Numbered from the stretch's first letter, positions 18,815-28,725 are shown. The stretch: 64,000 bases of DNA from an uncultured Clostridia bacterium (GCA_944382715.1 CALWNC010000002.1:258738-322737), one strand, 5' to 3'. The notes: generated from the letters alone by a model not told the origin. Numbers and translations: made by a program.

Positions 18815-18842
18815 TTGAAAAAGCAAAAAAAGGTTATATAAT
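18815..18842 (+). promoter_or_regulatory. Sigma-A promoter of the COG0523 GTPase gene
   Basis: TTGAAA, 16-bp spacer, TATAAT, 68 bp before the start. No Zur-like palindrome was seen beside it. Confidence 0.6.
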
Positions 18843-18910
18843 ACATTTGTGTTAAATTTATAGAATTTTAGTTTCTTTTATTTACACAATTTCTAAAATG
18901 AGGAGTTATT

Positions 18911-20038
18911 ATGGAAAGAAAAGTTATACCAATTACGCTTCTTACTGGCTATCTTGGTGCAGGTAAGACGACGCTTTTAAACTATGTTTTAAATAATAAA
19001 GAGAATTATAAAGTTGCTGTAATTGTAAATGATATTGGAGAAGTTAACATTGATGCAAGTTTAATAGGTGCAGAAAATGTTGTTTCACAAAAAGACGATA
19101 GCTTAGTACCATTACAAAATGGTTGTATTTGTTGTACACTTAAGCAAGATTTGATGAAACAAATTGCGGAACTTGTTGCTTCAGGAAAATTCGATTATAT
19201 TCTCATTGAAGCTTCGGGAATTTGCGAGCCAATTCCAATTGTTCAGTCAATAACTGTTGTTTCTGAGGCAAGTGAACAATATAATCTCCCTGCAATTTGT
19301 AGGCTTGATAATGTTGTTTCAGTAGTAGATACACTTAGACTTGCAAAAGAGTTTTCAGATGGTGATGGTCTATTAAAAGATAATATTGAAGACGATGACA
19401 TTGAAAATCTTATCATTCAACAAATTGAATTTTGTACAAAGATTATTTTAAATAAATGTGACCAAGTTACAGAAGAAGAAAAGAATAAAGTAAAGGCAGT
19501 AATAAAAAAACTTCAACCAGAAGCAGAGATTTTAGAAGCAGAGTTTGGAAAAGTTCCAATTAACAAAATTATGGGAACAAACTCATTTGACTTTGATAAG
19601 GCTTGTGCATCTGCTGGCTGGATGAAAGAACTTGAAAAGGACGAAGAAGAGGAAGAAGAAGGCGAAACAGAAGAATACGGAATTGGGACATTTGTATATT
19701 ACAGAAGGAAGCCGTTAGTTCGCTCTAAATTTAGAAGTTTTGTTAATAATATGCCAAGAAATATAATTCGCTCAAAAGGTATTATGTGGTATTCTAATGA
19801 TAATGACTATATGTATATCTTTGAGCAAGCTGGTCCACAGTCTTCTTCATATAAGGCTGATGTTTGGATTGATACCTTGCCAGAAGAAGATAAGAAACAG
19901 TATATCAGTGAAAATCCTGACATAAAAAAGGACTGGGATGAAAAAGTTGGAGACCGTATGGTAAAACTTGTATTTATTGGTCAAAAAATGGATAAAGAAA
20001 TGATTACTAATGCACTAGATAATTGCTTAGATGATTAA
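18911..20038 (+). CDS. COG0523/CobW-family G3E GTPase (metal chaperone)
   Basis: 375 residues. Walker A GYLGAGKT (13-20), the metal-binding motif C72-I-C74-C75 of this family, IEASGICEP as Walker B region and the guanine motif NKCDQ. A CobW C-terminal domain follows an acidic linker (DEEEEEEGETEE, about 245-256) in place of the His-rich loop of many zinc chaperones. Such proteins deliver zinc, cobalt or other metals to target enzymes. The AGGAG site is normal. The kinase-ASCH gene starts 15 bases downstream, so the two form an operon. Confidence 0.87.
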   Translation: MERKVIPITLLTGYLGAGKTTLLNYVLNNKENYKVAVIVNDIGEVNIDASLIGAENVVSQKDDSLVPLQNGCICCTLKQDLMKQIAELVASGKFDYILIEASGICEPIPIVQSITVVSEASEQYNLPAICRLDNVVSVVDTLRLAKEFSDGDGLLKDNIEDDDIENLIIQQIEFCTKIILNKCDQVTEEEKNKVKAVIKKLQPEAEILEAEFGKVPINKIMGTNSFDFDKACASAGWMKELEKDEEEEEEGETEEYGIGTFVYYRRKPLVRSKFRSFVNNMPRNIIRSKGIMWYSNDNDYMYIFEQAGPQSSSYKADVWIDTLPEEDKKQYISENPDIKKDWDEKVGDRMVKLVFIGQKMDKEMITNALDNCLDD

Positions 20039-20053
20039 TTTCTAGGAGAAGAA

Positions 20054-20893
20054 ATGTCAAAACTTTATTTGATAACGGGACCCTCTGGTGTAGGGAAAAC
20101 CACGGTTTCAAAAGCATTAGCACAAAAACTTAAAAAGTGTGCTTTGCTTGAAGGTGATGAGATTTACGCTGAAGTTGTAGGTGGAACTAAGCCATGGCTT
20201 GAAGGTAACCATACTTTTCTTATGTGGAAAAATATGTGTGACTTATGCTTTAATTATCTTGAAAGTGGCATTGATGTCATTATGAATTATATTATCACTG
20301 ATATTGATTTTCAATATATTATAAATAGGCTTGCAAAATTTGAAATTCATTTTATTATTTTGCTCGCAGATAGGGAAACAATTATAGAAAGAGATGAACT
20401 TAGACCAGAGGACTGTATAACACATCGCGTAGATGAACATTTAAAACTCTTCTCATCAAGTTGTTTTTTGGATAAATTTAAATTAATTACCACAACTCTC
20501 TCTATTGATGACACTGTAAGTGAAATTTTAACAGGTAAATTCATATATCAAACTTCTGCAAAAGATTTTCAAGTTTATGGACTTAAAAAAGAATTTTTTG
20601 ATGCAATTAGTAGTGGTGATAAAATTTATGAAGTCAGGCTTAATGACGAAAAGCGTAAAAAACTCTCAGTTGGTGATAGGTTGGTTTTTGTGATAGAACC
20701 TGAAAGAAAGACATATCTTCAAAAGAAAGTTGCGAATAAACTATATTTTAGTAGTTTTGAAGAGCTTAGTGACAATATCAATCCAAAACTTTTGGGTTTT
20801 AATGACCAAAACTCAATGCTTAAAACCTATCACGAAATTTATAAAAACTTTGATATTGAAAAATATGGTGTTGTTGCAATAAAATTATCATAA
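20054..20893 (+). CDS. Fusion: P-loop kinase domain plus ASCH (PUA-like) domain
   Basis: Residues 1-170 are a small P-loop kinase-like domain: Walker A GPSGVGKT (9-16), LEGDEIY near 33 (cf. the D/E of gluconate or shikimate-type kinases) and a lid with RDELRPEDC. Residues about 180-279 match an ASCH domain: ISSGDKIYEVRLNDEKRKKLSVGDRLVF followed by beta strands and a closing HEIY-KNF-I (sequence split here). ASCH domains are RNA-binding or nucleoside-amidohydrolase-like folds usually found alone. The fusion suggests a nucleotide/RNA-linked phosphotransferase; substrate unknown. Ribosome site TAGGAG. Confidence 0.75.
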   Translation: MSKLYLITGPSGVGKTTVSKALAQKLKKCALLEGDEIYAEVVGGTKPWLEGNHTFLMWKNMCDLCFNYLESGIDVIMNYIITDIDFQYIINRLAKFEIHFIILLADRETIIERDELRPEDCITHRVDEHLKLFSSSCFLDKFKLITTTLSIDDTVSEILTGKFIYQTSAKDFQVYGLKKEFFDAISSGDKIYEVRLNDEKRKKLSVGDRLVFVIEPERKTYLQKKVANKLYFSSFEELSDNINPKLLGFNDQNSMLKTYHEIYKNFDIEKYGVVAIKLS

Positions 20894-20905
20894 AAATTTA
20901 AAAAA

Positions 20906-20932
20906 TTAGCACTCTATGCTTGACAGTGCTAA
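20906..20932 (+). promoter_or_regulatory. CIRCE element (HrcA operator) of clpB
   Basis: TTAGCACTC, 9-bp spacer, CAGTGCTAA. This matches the CIRCE consensus TTAGCACTC-N9-GAGTGCTAA at 17 of 18 positions. It overlaps the -35 box, which is the right place for HrcA repression. hrcA itself is not in this window. Confidence 0.92.
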
Positions 20933-20948
20933 TTTTTAGTGATAAAAT
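20920..20948 (+). promoter_or_regulatory. Sigma-A promoter of clpB
   Basis: TTGACA inside the CIRCE spacer and right arm, 17-bp spacer, TAAAAT. Transcription should start near 20955. Confidence 0.85.
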
Positions 20949-20950
20949 AG

Positions 20951-21018
20951 TCTTGTTAAAGTATGATTAGCGATTAAAAATAATGCTAAGTTAAAAATTA
21001 CTTTAACAAGATTTTTTT
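20951..21018 (+). terminator. Terminator-like hairpin in the clpB leader
   Basis: TCTTGTTAAAGTA (20951-20963) pairs perfectly with TACTTTAACAAGA (20999-21011), directly followed by seven T. A second stem, TTAGC (20967-20971) with GCTAA (20985-20989), lies inside the loop. It stands between the clpB promoter and its ribosome site, so it may attenuate clpB; alternatively it ends the upstream operon. Confidence 0.7.
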
Positions 21019-21034
21019 GTAGGGGAGGCAAAAA

Positions 21035-23623
21035 ATGGATTATTCTAAGTTTACTAAAAAATCACTTGAAGCAATAGAAAATGCATCAAGTCTTGCCAAT
21101 GAATATGGTAATAGTGAAATTGACGAAGAACATTTATTTTATAGCTTACTGACTCAAGATGATGGTATAGTCAGTGAAATAATAAAAAGTTTAAATATTA
21201 ATCTTGGGGAAATTCAAACTGCAGTCAAGGCAAAAATTGAAAGACTTTCTAAGGTTTCTGGTCAAAGGGGAATATATATTTCAAATGATTTAAATCAAGT
21301 ACTTCTTGATGCAGAAAAACAGGCAAAATCAATGCAAGATGATTATATTTCAGTTGAGCATCTTTTTCTTGGCTTAATAAATAAATCAAATAGTGCTTTA
21401 AAAGAGATATTTAATAAATATCAAATTACGAAAGATAAAATTTTGAAGGTATTAAAAGATATTAGGGGAAATCAAAGGGTATCAAGTGAAACGCCAGAAG
21501 ATACTTACAATGTACTTAAAAAGTATGGAACAATGTTAACTGAGCTTGCAAGACAAAATAAACTTGACCCAGTTATAGGAAGAGATGACGAAATCAGAAA
21601 TGTAATAAGAATATTATCTCGAAAGACAAAAAATAACCCAGTTTTAATTGGTGAAGCAGGTGTGGGTAAAACTGCCATTGCGGAAGGTCTTGCAATACGT
21701 ATTTTTAAGGGAGACGTGCCAACTTCACTAAAAAATCACGAAATATTTTCTCTTGATATGGGAAGCTTGGTTGCTGGTGCAAAGTATAGAGGTGAATTTG
21801 AAGAGAGATTAAAGGCAGTTTTATCAGAAGTAAAAAAGAGCGAAGGTAAAATTTTACTTTTTATTGATGAGTTGCATTTAATTGTTGGAGCTGGTAAAAG
21901 CGATGGAGCAATGGACGCGGGAAATATTTTAAAGCCAATGCTTGCTAGAGGTGAATTGCACTGTATTGGAGCCACTACCCTTGATGAATATCGAAAGTAT
22001 ATTGAAAAAGACCCAGCTTTAGAGCGAAGATTTCAGCCAGTAATGGTTAATGAACCTACAGTTGAAGATACTATAACAATTCTTCGTGGAATAAAAGAAA
22101 GGTATGAAGTCTTTCATGGCGTAAAAATTTCAGACAATGCATTGGTTTCAGCGGCAGTTCTATCAAATAGATATATTACTGACAGATATTTGCCAGATAA
22201 GGCGATAGACCTTGTAGATGAAGCTTGTGCGAGAATTAAAACAGAAATTGATTCAATGCCAACAGAAATGGACGAAATTAATCGTAAAATAATAGCACTC
22301 CAAATAGAAGAAGCAGGTCTTAAAAAGGAAACAGATAGCATTTCAAAGGCTAGACTTGAAAAAATTGAAAATGAGCTATCTGAAAATAGAGAAAAATACA
22401 ATGCTATGACTGCCAAGTGGAAAAATGAAAAGCATTCAATTGAAAATATAAACAAATTAAAAGAGGAAATAGAGCAGGTAAAATCACAGATTGAATATGC
22501 AAAAAAGGAATATGATTTCAATAAGGCTGCAGAGTTATCATATAGTAAATTGCCAGAACTTCAAAAGCAACTTGAAGAGCAAGAAAAAGTTTATGAAACT
22601 ACAAAAGGAAACAATTTGCTTAGAAATAAAGTTACTGAAGAAGAAATTGCAGAAGTAGTATCACAGTGGACAGGCATACCTGTATCAAAATTAAATGAAA
22701 GTGAAAGGGAAAGATTAACGCATCTTGATGAAATTTTGCATAAGAGAGTTGTAGGACAAAACGAAGCAGTTACAAAAGTTGCAAATGCAATACTTAGAAG
22801 TAGGGCAGGAATTGCAGATCCGAATCGTCCAATAGGTTCATTTTTGTTTTTAGGTCCAACAGGTGTTGGTAAGACAGAACTTTCAAAGGCTCTTGCAGAA
22901 GCACTATTTGATGATGAAAAAAATCTTATCAGAATAGATATGAGCGAATATATGGAAAAATTCTCAGTGTCAAGACTTATTGGTGCACCTCCGGGGTATG
23001 TTGGTTATGATGAGGGTGGTCAACTAACTGAGGCTGTGCGAAGAAAACCTTACTCAGTAGTTCTATTTGATGAGATAGAGAAGGCTCACCCAGATGTATT
23101 TAATATTTTGCTTCAAGTGCTTGATGATGGAAGAATTACTGATAGTCAGGGAAGAACAGTTGATTTTAAAAATACAATAATCATTTTGACATCGAACCTA
23201 GGTGCAAACATTATACTAGACAATATTTTAGAAGATGGAACAATTGCTGAGTCTGCTAAACAAGAAGTAAATCAAATTTTAAAATCATCATTTAGACCAG
23301 AATTTTTAAACAGACTAGATGAAATTATAATGTTCAGTCCACTTAATAAATCTGAAACCATTAAAATTGTTGACTTATTACTTACATCTGTTACAAAAAG
23401 GTTACAAGATAAACAACTTAAACTTGAAGTAACTGACAGTGCAAAAAATCAAATTGTCGAACTTGGATATGATAGAGGATTTGGTGCAAGACCACTTAAA
23501 AGATATATTCAGCAAAATGTCGAAACTGAAATTGCAAAAACGCTTTTAAGTAATGATATTGCACCTGAGTCAACAATTTTAGTTGATTCATCTGATAATG
23601 GTATAGTAGTTAAAGTTAAATAA
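21035..23623 (+). CDS. clpB: ATP-dependent disaggregase ClpB
   Basis: 862 residues, typical for ClpB. Two Clp-N repeats (1-145), NBD1 with GEAGVGKTA near 206, a coiled-coil middle domain of full ClpB length (about 400-520, [12 protein letters not shown]...), then NBD2 with GPTGVGKTE near 607, [22 protein letters not shown] and a C-terminal D2-small domain. ClpB works with DnaK to dissolve aggregated proteins after heat stress. Ribosome site AGGGGAGG. Regulation by HrcA through CIRCE, and possibly by the leader hairpin, is read from the upstream sequence. A strong terminator follows. Confidence 0.96.
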   Translation: MDYSKFTKKSLEAIENASSLANEYGNSEIDEEHLFYSLLTQDDGIVSEIIKSLNINLGEIQTAVKAKIERLSKVSGQRGIYISNDLNQVLLDAEKQAKSMQDDYISVEHLFLGLINKSNSALKEIFNKYQITKDKILKVLKDIRGNQRVSSETPEDTYNVLKKYGTMLTELARQNKLDPVIGRDDEIRNVIRILSRKTKNNPVLIGEAGVGKTAIAEGLAIRIFKGDVPTSLKNHEIFSLDMGSLVAGAKYRGEFEERLKAVLSEVKKSEGKILLFIDELHLIVGAGKSDGAMDAGNILKPMLARGELHCIGATTLDEYRKYIEKDPALERRFQPVMVNEPTVEDTITILRGIKERYEVFHGVKISDNALVSAAVLSNRYITDRYLPDKAIDLVDEACARIKTEIDSMPTEMDEINRKIIALQIEEAGLKKETDSISKARLEKIENELSENREKYNAMTAKWKNEKHSIENINKLKEEIEQVKSQIEYAKKEYDFNKAAELSYSKLPELQKQLEEQEKVYETTKGNNLLRNKVTEEEIAEVVSQWTGIPVSKLNESERERLTHLDEILHKRVVGQNEAVTKVANAILRSRAGIADPNRPIGSFLFLGPTGVGKTELSKALAEALFDDEKNLIRIDMSEYMEKFSVSRLIGAPPGYVGYDEGGQLTEAVRRKPYSVVLFDEIEKAHPDVFNILLQVLDDGRITDSQGRTVDFKNTIIILTSNLGANIILDNILEDGTIAESAKQEVNQILKSSFRPEFLNRLDEIIMFSPLNKSETIKIVDLLLTSVTKRLQDKQLKLEVTDSAKNQIVELGYDRGFGARPLKRYIQQNVETEIAKTLLSNDIAPESTILVDSSDNGIVVKVK

Positions 23624-23693
23624 AAAACGCAAAATTTAATAAATATTATTTAAATTTTAATTTATTTTGGGCTTATTTCTCTATATTTTATAT

Positions 23694-23726
23694 AAAAACA
23701 TCTAATTTTTAATTAGATGTTTTTTC
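23694..23726 (+). terminator. Terminator of clpB
   Basis: A 14-bp perfect stem (AAAAACATCTAATT and complement) with a 3-nt loop and a T-run. Confidence 0.85.
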
Positions 23727-23902
23727 TTTTTGCAAAAAATGTTGAGTTTTACTACTTATAAATGTATAAAAGTGGTTAAAAACTGCATTTTCAGCAACTA
23801 ATTAAGAAAAAAATATTAATTTTTTTCAACTTTTTAATTATAAATTATCTTGGGGATAAAAAATACAAAACTTAATTTTAAATTTTATAAGCTTAAAATA
23901 TA

Positions 23903-23931
23903 TTGTAATTTCTTACAAATTACTTTATAAT
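23903..23931 (+). promoter_or_regulatory. Sigma-A promoter of the MATE-like gene
   Basis: TTGTAA, 17-bp spacer, TATAAT, 26 bp before the start. The rest of the 334-bp gap holds only the clpB terminator and A/T-rich sequence. Confidence 0.6.
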
Positions 23932-23957
23932 AATGAAAAAAGTTTTATTGGAGCAAT

Positions 23958-25190
23958 ATGAAAAGATTACTAAAAATCAGTTTTGATATTTTTTTAACTT
24001 CATTTTCAGCTATTTTAGTTTGGTTCTTTGTTGGTATAATTTTAGATAAAAATTTAACCAATACATTTTCTTTAACTTATTCAATGCAGTGCGTTATGGG
24101 AATTTTTATATCTATATTCGGACACGGAGCAAATATTTTAAAGTTTAAAAGCAATGACGAAAGGGCAGTAGATAATGGCATATTTTGGGGAAGTATTTTC
24201 TCTATTTTATTTTTTAGTATAATGGCAGTTTTTGCAGGAAGCTATATAGAATTTATGCAAATGGACATTGAAGTTTATTTGGTATTTTGCAGGTATTCAA
24301 TGCTTCAAATAATGCTTCAAGCAATTTTGCAACTTATCTTGACAAAACTCTATTATCTTGAACAAAACACAAAGGCAAATAAGCTTGTTATAGCATTCAA
24401 TTTGATTAACCTAGTTTTAATAGCACTTTTATCTTTAATCACAAAAAATCAGGTAGTAATAACTTCAATTACTATTGTAGTGCTAGCAATCTTTGTATTG
24501 ATTGTTTTTATAAAAAATGTGACCTACAAAAATATAAATTTTAAATTAAACATTTTGAGTTCAATAAAATATGATAGCATTAGTTTTGTAAACTATATTA
24601 TGTTTTTTATAATTTACTTTTTTGGTTTTAGTAATTCATTTGCGTTTGGTGAAGAGTATGTAGTTGCCATAACATTTTCTACATTTGTTACAGATGTAGA
24701 GTGGGATATGACTGGGGCAATTGAAACAGTCGCCAAAATTGACATTGCTAAAAATAAAATGAATGTGAAAGAGCACACAAAAAACTCTTTTAAGCTTATT
24801 TCTATATTAGTTTCAATGGTTTTAGTTACGAGCTTAATTTCTTATCCAATCTATAAACCAAATTTAACAATCGTATTTGTATTTTTACTTTTACACATCG
24901 CTGATTTTTTTATCGCTGGCACTTATCTTTCAAAGCAAATATATTTGCAACTTGAGTGGTCTGCAACAATAATAACGACAATTACTATTCTTTCGTTTGT
25001 TATTAGAACTGCATTTTCTTTTGTTCCAACACCATATTGCACGATTCTTGGTCAATTTTTACAAGGTGTTATTTGTATATTTGTATACTTAATAATTTTT
25101 AGTATATTAAAAAAGAAAGGGAAAATAAAAGACTATAACTTTATTGAAGATACTCAAACCCCTACCACAAATAAAAATTTAATTGATTAA
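23958..25190 (+). CDS. MATE-like (MOP superfamily) membrane protein
   Basis: 410 residues with about 11-12 hydrophobic helices and short loops, no signal peptide cleavage site. General layout and phrases such as ILDKNLTNTFSLTYSMQ and FGHGANI recall divergent MATE-family exporters, but the usual MATE signatures are weak and the length is about 40 residues short. Possible role: drug or metabolite export; substrate unknown. Good promoter and GGAG site. It opens the accessory-looking region that ends at tRNA-Gly. Confidence 0.5.
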   Translation: MKRLLKISFDIFLTSFSAILVWFFVGIILDKNLTNTFSLTYSMQCVMGIFISIFGHGANILKFKSNDERAVDNGIFWGSIFSILFFSIMAVFAGSYIEFMQMDIEVYLVFCRYSMLQIMLQAILQLILTKLYYLEQNTKANKLVIAFNLINLVLIALLSLITKNQVVITSITIVVLAIFVLIVFIKNVTYKNINFKLNILSSIKYDSISFVNYIMFFIIYFFGFSNSFAFGEEYVVAITFSTFVTDVEWDMTGAIETVAKIDIAKNKMNVKEHTKNSFKLISILVSMVLVTSLISYPIYKPNLTIVFVFLLLHIADFFIAGTYLSKQIYLQLEWSATIITTITILSFVIRTAFSFVPTPYCTILGQFLQGVICIFVYLIIFSILKKKGKIKDYNFIEDTQTPTTNKNLID

Positions 25191-25336
25191 TATAGTAAGT
25201 TTTGAGTTTATTGAATACAATAAAAAATTAGCAGAATGATTTTTATAAAAATTAAAATTTTGTTTTAAAGTTTATTTATAGACTGAATAATAAAAATTTT
25301 GTTATACATAGTACATTATTAATGTAGGAGAAAATT

Positions 25337-25855
25337 ATGCAACACAAATGTAAAGTAACAGTTTTAAGAAAAGAACTTTTTAAAGATTTACAGCAAAAGT
25401 ATCTGGCAGACCCAAATTCTGGAGTTTGCCCATTTTATAAGGAAGGTCAAGAATTTATTTTTGAAAGATATGCTGGCAGAGATGATTTCTGGACAGAGGG
25501 CAATGGAACGCAGTGTTCAGAAGCTTGGGACTGTATCAGTAGATATATTTACACGGCACTTCAAGGTGGCTCTATAATGAGAAATTGGACAAGCAATGAA
25601 AAAATAATGATTGCATGTTGTAATGATGGTACAAGACCTGTAATATTTAAAATTGAAAGAATTGACTACAAAGCAATTTATATAACTAATTTTTCAGAGC
25701 ATAAAGAGGACATTTCAAACAAACTAAAATCTCTTAAAGATGTAATTGGCGTTGAGTTTAAAGAAAATTTTAATGAACTAATTGTTGATAGGGAAATTGA
25801 TGACTCAGTGATTGTAGATACCCTTGTAGGCTATAATATAGAAAAAATAGATTAA
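25337..25855 (+). CDS. TIGR04076-family protein with extra C-terminal HMA-like domain
   Basis: Residues 1-110 match the TIGR04076 pattern: KCKVTVLRKEL-KDLQQKY, CPFYKEGQEFIF, GTQCSEAWDCISRYIY and MIACCNDGTRPVIFKIER, with conserved cysteines (metal or redox site unproven). The family is normally about 85-120 residues; here a further 60 residues (about 112-172) have the beta-alpha-beta-beta-alpha-beta rhythm of heavy-metal-associated domains (KLKSLKDVIGVEFKENF, NELIVDREIDD) but lack the CxxC metal site. Function unknown. Ribosome site TAGGAG. Confidence 0.65.
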   Translation: MQHKCKVTVLRKELFKDLQQKYLADPNSGVCPFYKEGQEFIFERYAGRDDFWTEGNGTQCSEAWDCISRYIYTALQGGSIMRNWTSNEKIMIACCNDGTRPVIFKIERIDYKAIYITNFSEHKEDISNKLKSLKDVIGVEFKENFNELIVDREIDDSVIVDTLVGYNIEKID

Positions 25856-25999
25856 TTTTAATGATTTTCAATGCCATTTATTTTTTAAAGTGGTAATTTT
25901 TAGTATAAATATAAATCATTCAATAAATTAAAAATTAAAAAAATATAAATATATATTATAAACTTATAAAGTTAATTTTATAATTGTAGATTTAAAAAT

Positions 26000-26036
26000 A
26001 AAAACCCTTACAAATTTTATATTGTAAGGGTTTTTA
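26000..26036. terminator. Terminator between the TIGR04076 gene and the deaminase
   Basis: A 14-bp perfect stem (AAAAACCCTTACAA and complement) with an 8-nt loop, T-rich on both strands. It lies between convergent genes and can serve both. Confidence 0.8.
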
Positions 26037-26128
26037 CTATGCATTTTTATTTAAATAATCATTTTATAATTATAAAAATTTAAAAAATATAGTTTTAACA
26101 CTACTATTATATAAATAAAATAATAAAA

Positions 26129-26604
26129 TTAATCTTCCTTTCTGTAGTACTCATAAGAATCAGTATCGTACAACTTTACATCATAAATTTTTGGCTTATC
26201 TTCCACCCATAATGCAAAGTATCCAAGTCCACTTTGAACTGCAAGTCTACTACAAACTGTACAAAAGGGTTTACCAGCATCGGTAAAATTTCCGTCTTTA
26301 TCAACGCACATAAAATAAAGAGTTCCCCCGTCAATTTTATTGCCGTGATTTTTTAGGGCATTTATAATGGTATTCCACTCTGCGTGTATACAGCAAGTTT
26401 TATCATACTTTGGTTTAATAGTCAAATCATAGACTCTGTCGCATCTTCTAAGACTCTCGTCGTTAAGCGCGGGGGCATTAAATCCTTCACCCAAAATCTC
26501 TCCGTCTTTTGAAACCACAACTGCACCACATTTTGCTCTATGACAAGTTGCAAGTCTTGCTTGTTCAGCAGCCTTTTCAAAGTAAAATAATGATTATTTT
26601 CCAT
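26129..26604 (-). pseudogene. dCMP/cytidine deaminase-family gene with a -1 frameshift
   Basis: The zinc deaminase core is intact: HAEWN with C-C-I before it, and PFCTVC as the P-C-x2-C equivalent. The natural start is the ATG at 26604 (MENNHYF, GGAG site upstream), but the frame is broken after the seventh codon, in a run of four T (A on the plus strand, 26584-26587). Adding one T restores MENNHYF-YFEKAAEQAR...KCGAVVVSKDGE through to the stop and gives a 158-residue protein, normal for the family. Without it, the longest in-frame piece begins only at about codon 30 and lacks the first strand and helix. It could be a pseudogene, a homopolymer sequencing error, or a slippage site. Confidence 0.75.
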
Positions 26605-26770
26605 ATTTTCTCCATAAGTATCTATCAATTAAAATCCAATATTTTTTTTGTAAAGCTGATACCTTTAGAAAAATTATATATAATACGAAGTTATTTTTCA
26701 AGCAATTATTGAAAAATTATATTAAATATATTATATTCTAATAAAGTATTATTTAAAAGGAATTTTTGAG

Positions 26771-27490
26771 ATGAAAGAGAATAAAAAAATGCTAGTTAGC
26801 GATTATGATAATACTTTTTATATCAGTGATGAGGATATAAAAAGAAATATTTTAAATGTAGAAGAATTTAAAAATAACATTTTTGTCATTGCAACGGGTA
26901 GGTCATATTTTGATTTTTCAAATAAACTTAAAATATACCCAATTGTGTATGATTACTTAATACTCAATCAAGGTGCAACTATTTTAGATGAGAGTGGAAA
27001 TATAATAGACAATCATAGCATTGAAGAAGATGTAAAAAATTCATTAATAGACGAATTGGATTTGGCTGACCAAGACACAATGTTTGCATGTAGTAAATTG
27101 GAAAGTAGGGTTAGTATAAATAGTAATGATATAACTAAAATTCACAAAAAATTTGACTCTATTGAACAGGCAAGAAAAATCAACGATGAGATTAATAAAA
27201 AATATTCAAAATATGTAATAAGCTATTTAATACCATCAAATAATGCCATAGAGATTGTGTCAAAAGAAACAAATAAAGCTGTTGCAATTCAAAAGATAGC
27301 AGAAATAGAAAATATTAGTAAGCAAAACATTTTTACAATTGGCGATAGTTATAACGATATAGAGATGATTCAAAAGTTTAACGGATATTGTGTATCAAAT
27401 GCAGTAAAAGAGATAAAAGATATTAGTAAAAAGGAGTATGTGTCCGTATCGGATTTAATTTTGGAATTATTGGAGAAATCTAATGGCTAA
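26771..27490 (+). CDS. Cof-type HAD hydrolase
   Basis: 239 residues of the HAD IIB type: motif I DYDNT (11-15), motif II in FVIATGRSY, the cap domain between, the motif III lysine region NKAVAIQKIAE and motif IV GDSYNDIEM (about 197-205). Such enzymes dephosphorylate sugar phosphates, FMN, PLP or other small molecules; substrate unknown. AAGGAATTTTTG precedes the ATG. Its last 8 bases overlap the start of the broken MFS gene, so it heads an operon of HAD, MFS, GNAT, HD and MFS genes. Confidence 0.82.
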   Translation: MKENKKMLVSDYDNTFYISDEDIKRNILNVEEFKNNIFVIATGRSYFDFSNKLKIYPIVYDYLILNQGATILDESGNIIDNHSIEEDVKNSLIDELDLADQDTMFACSKLESRVSINSNDITKIHKKFDSIEQARKINDEINKKYSKYVISYLIPSNNAIEIVSKETNKAVAIQKIAEIENISKQNIFTIGDSYNDIEMIQKFNGYCVSNAVKEIKDISKKEYVSVSDLILELLEKSNG

Positions 27491-28693
27491 ATACGAAAGA
27501 GAAGGTAATATAACCATATCAATAAATGCCTTAAGAAAAGTGCCTTAAGAAAAGTAATAGAAATATTTTCTGGACCTTTTTTAACAACTTATTTTATAAA
27601 AACTTCGTCGGAAAGTATAAAAGATATTTCAATTTATAATATTTATAGTTATGTTATTTTGGCTGTATGCTCAATAATTGTGGGATTTATTATAAAAAAC
27701 AAGTGGAAGATGGCAACATTTAGAACAGGTGTTATAGCTAATTTTGTATATATTCTTACAATTGTAATTTTAAGAGAAAGGGTAGTAGAATATTTATGGT
27801 TACTGGCGATTTTTTATGGTTTTTCTACTAGTTTGTATTATTTGCCATTTAACCTGTTTATTTCTAATAAGATAAAAAATGAGAACAGAACAAATTATGA
27901 AACTAAAAATGAGATAGTTTCTTCTATTTTAAATATTATTATACCAGTTTTGCTTGGTTCTATAATTACTGTTACAAATTATCAGCTAACTGCAATTATA
28001 ATTTTGGTGATTTCTATTGTTCAAATTATACTTTCCTTTTTTCTCAAACCGATTGAAGATACAAGCGAAAAATTTAAATTAAAAGAAACCTTCGTCAAAA
28101 TAAAAAAGAATAAAAACGCAATGAGAATGTTAATTGTAGAATTTTTAGTTGGGCTTAGTGTAAATTCTAGTAGTCTTGTAACAATTGTAACAATTTTAAT
28201 ATACAATTCATTTAGTTCTGACTTAAATTTGGGTATTATAACTTCAATTGCCTGTGCGATGCAAATTATAATTGCATTTATATATGGTAGAATTTTCAAA
28301 AATAAAAGTGATAAAAAGCTAATTTATTTTTCGGCAATTATACCAATAATCTCATTATTTTTGTTTTTGGCACTGCCAAATAATGTTACACTTGTAATAT
28401 ACAATTTATGTTATACCGTATTTATAAATTTGTTATCAATGATCAGAATGATAAGGCTTTATACAGTATCAAATAATGAGGTTATTAATTCAAGTAATCA
28501 GGCAGAATTTTGGGTTCTTCGTGAACTTTTTATAAATTTGGGAAGAGTGACAAGTTTTCTTTTACTTTTAATAGTGGGGATTACAAAAATTGATATGTTA
28601 CTTAATATTATAATGATAATTTTAACTTTATTTATTCTTGTGCTTGCAGGTGTATTAAACAGCGTTGAAAAAACTCAAGAGAATAATAGTTAA
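27483..28693 (+). pseudogene. MFS transporter gene disrupted by a 14-bp tandem duplication
   Basis: From the ATG at 27483 the frame reads MAKYEREGNITISINALRKVP and hits a stop. The cause is an exact 14-bp duplication at 27528-27555. With one copy removed the reading continues ...INALRKVIEIFSGPF...ILAVCSIIVGFI through to 28693, a 398-residue protein with about 12 membrane helices, the usual MFS length. As it stands only the part from about 27659 (a TTG) can be read, lacking the first helix. It could be a recent pseudogene or a phase-variable locus, since loss of one copy restores the gene. Substrate unknown. Confidence 0.8.
27528..27555 (+). repeat. Exact 14-bp tandem duplication
   Basis: The unit GCCTTAAGAAAAGT occurs twice head to tail. 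14 is not a multiple of 3, so it shifts the frame of the MFS gene. Confidence 0.95.
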
Positions 28694-28725
28694 TGAAATG
28701 TTTTTTTAATGAACAGGAGATTGTA

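Noticed and set aside
23945..23965. Second att copy (TGGAGCAATATG resembles the tRNA-Gly 3' end TGGAGCGAATG)
   Set aside because: Only the first six bases match exactly, and GGAGCA is better explained as the ribosome site of the gene at 23958.
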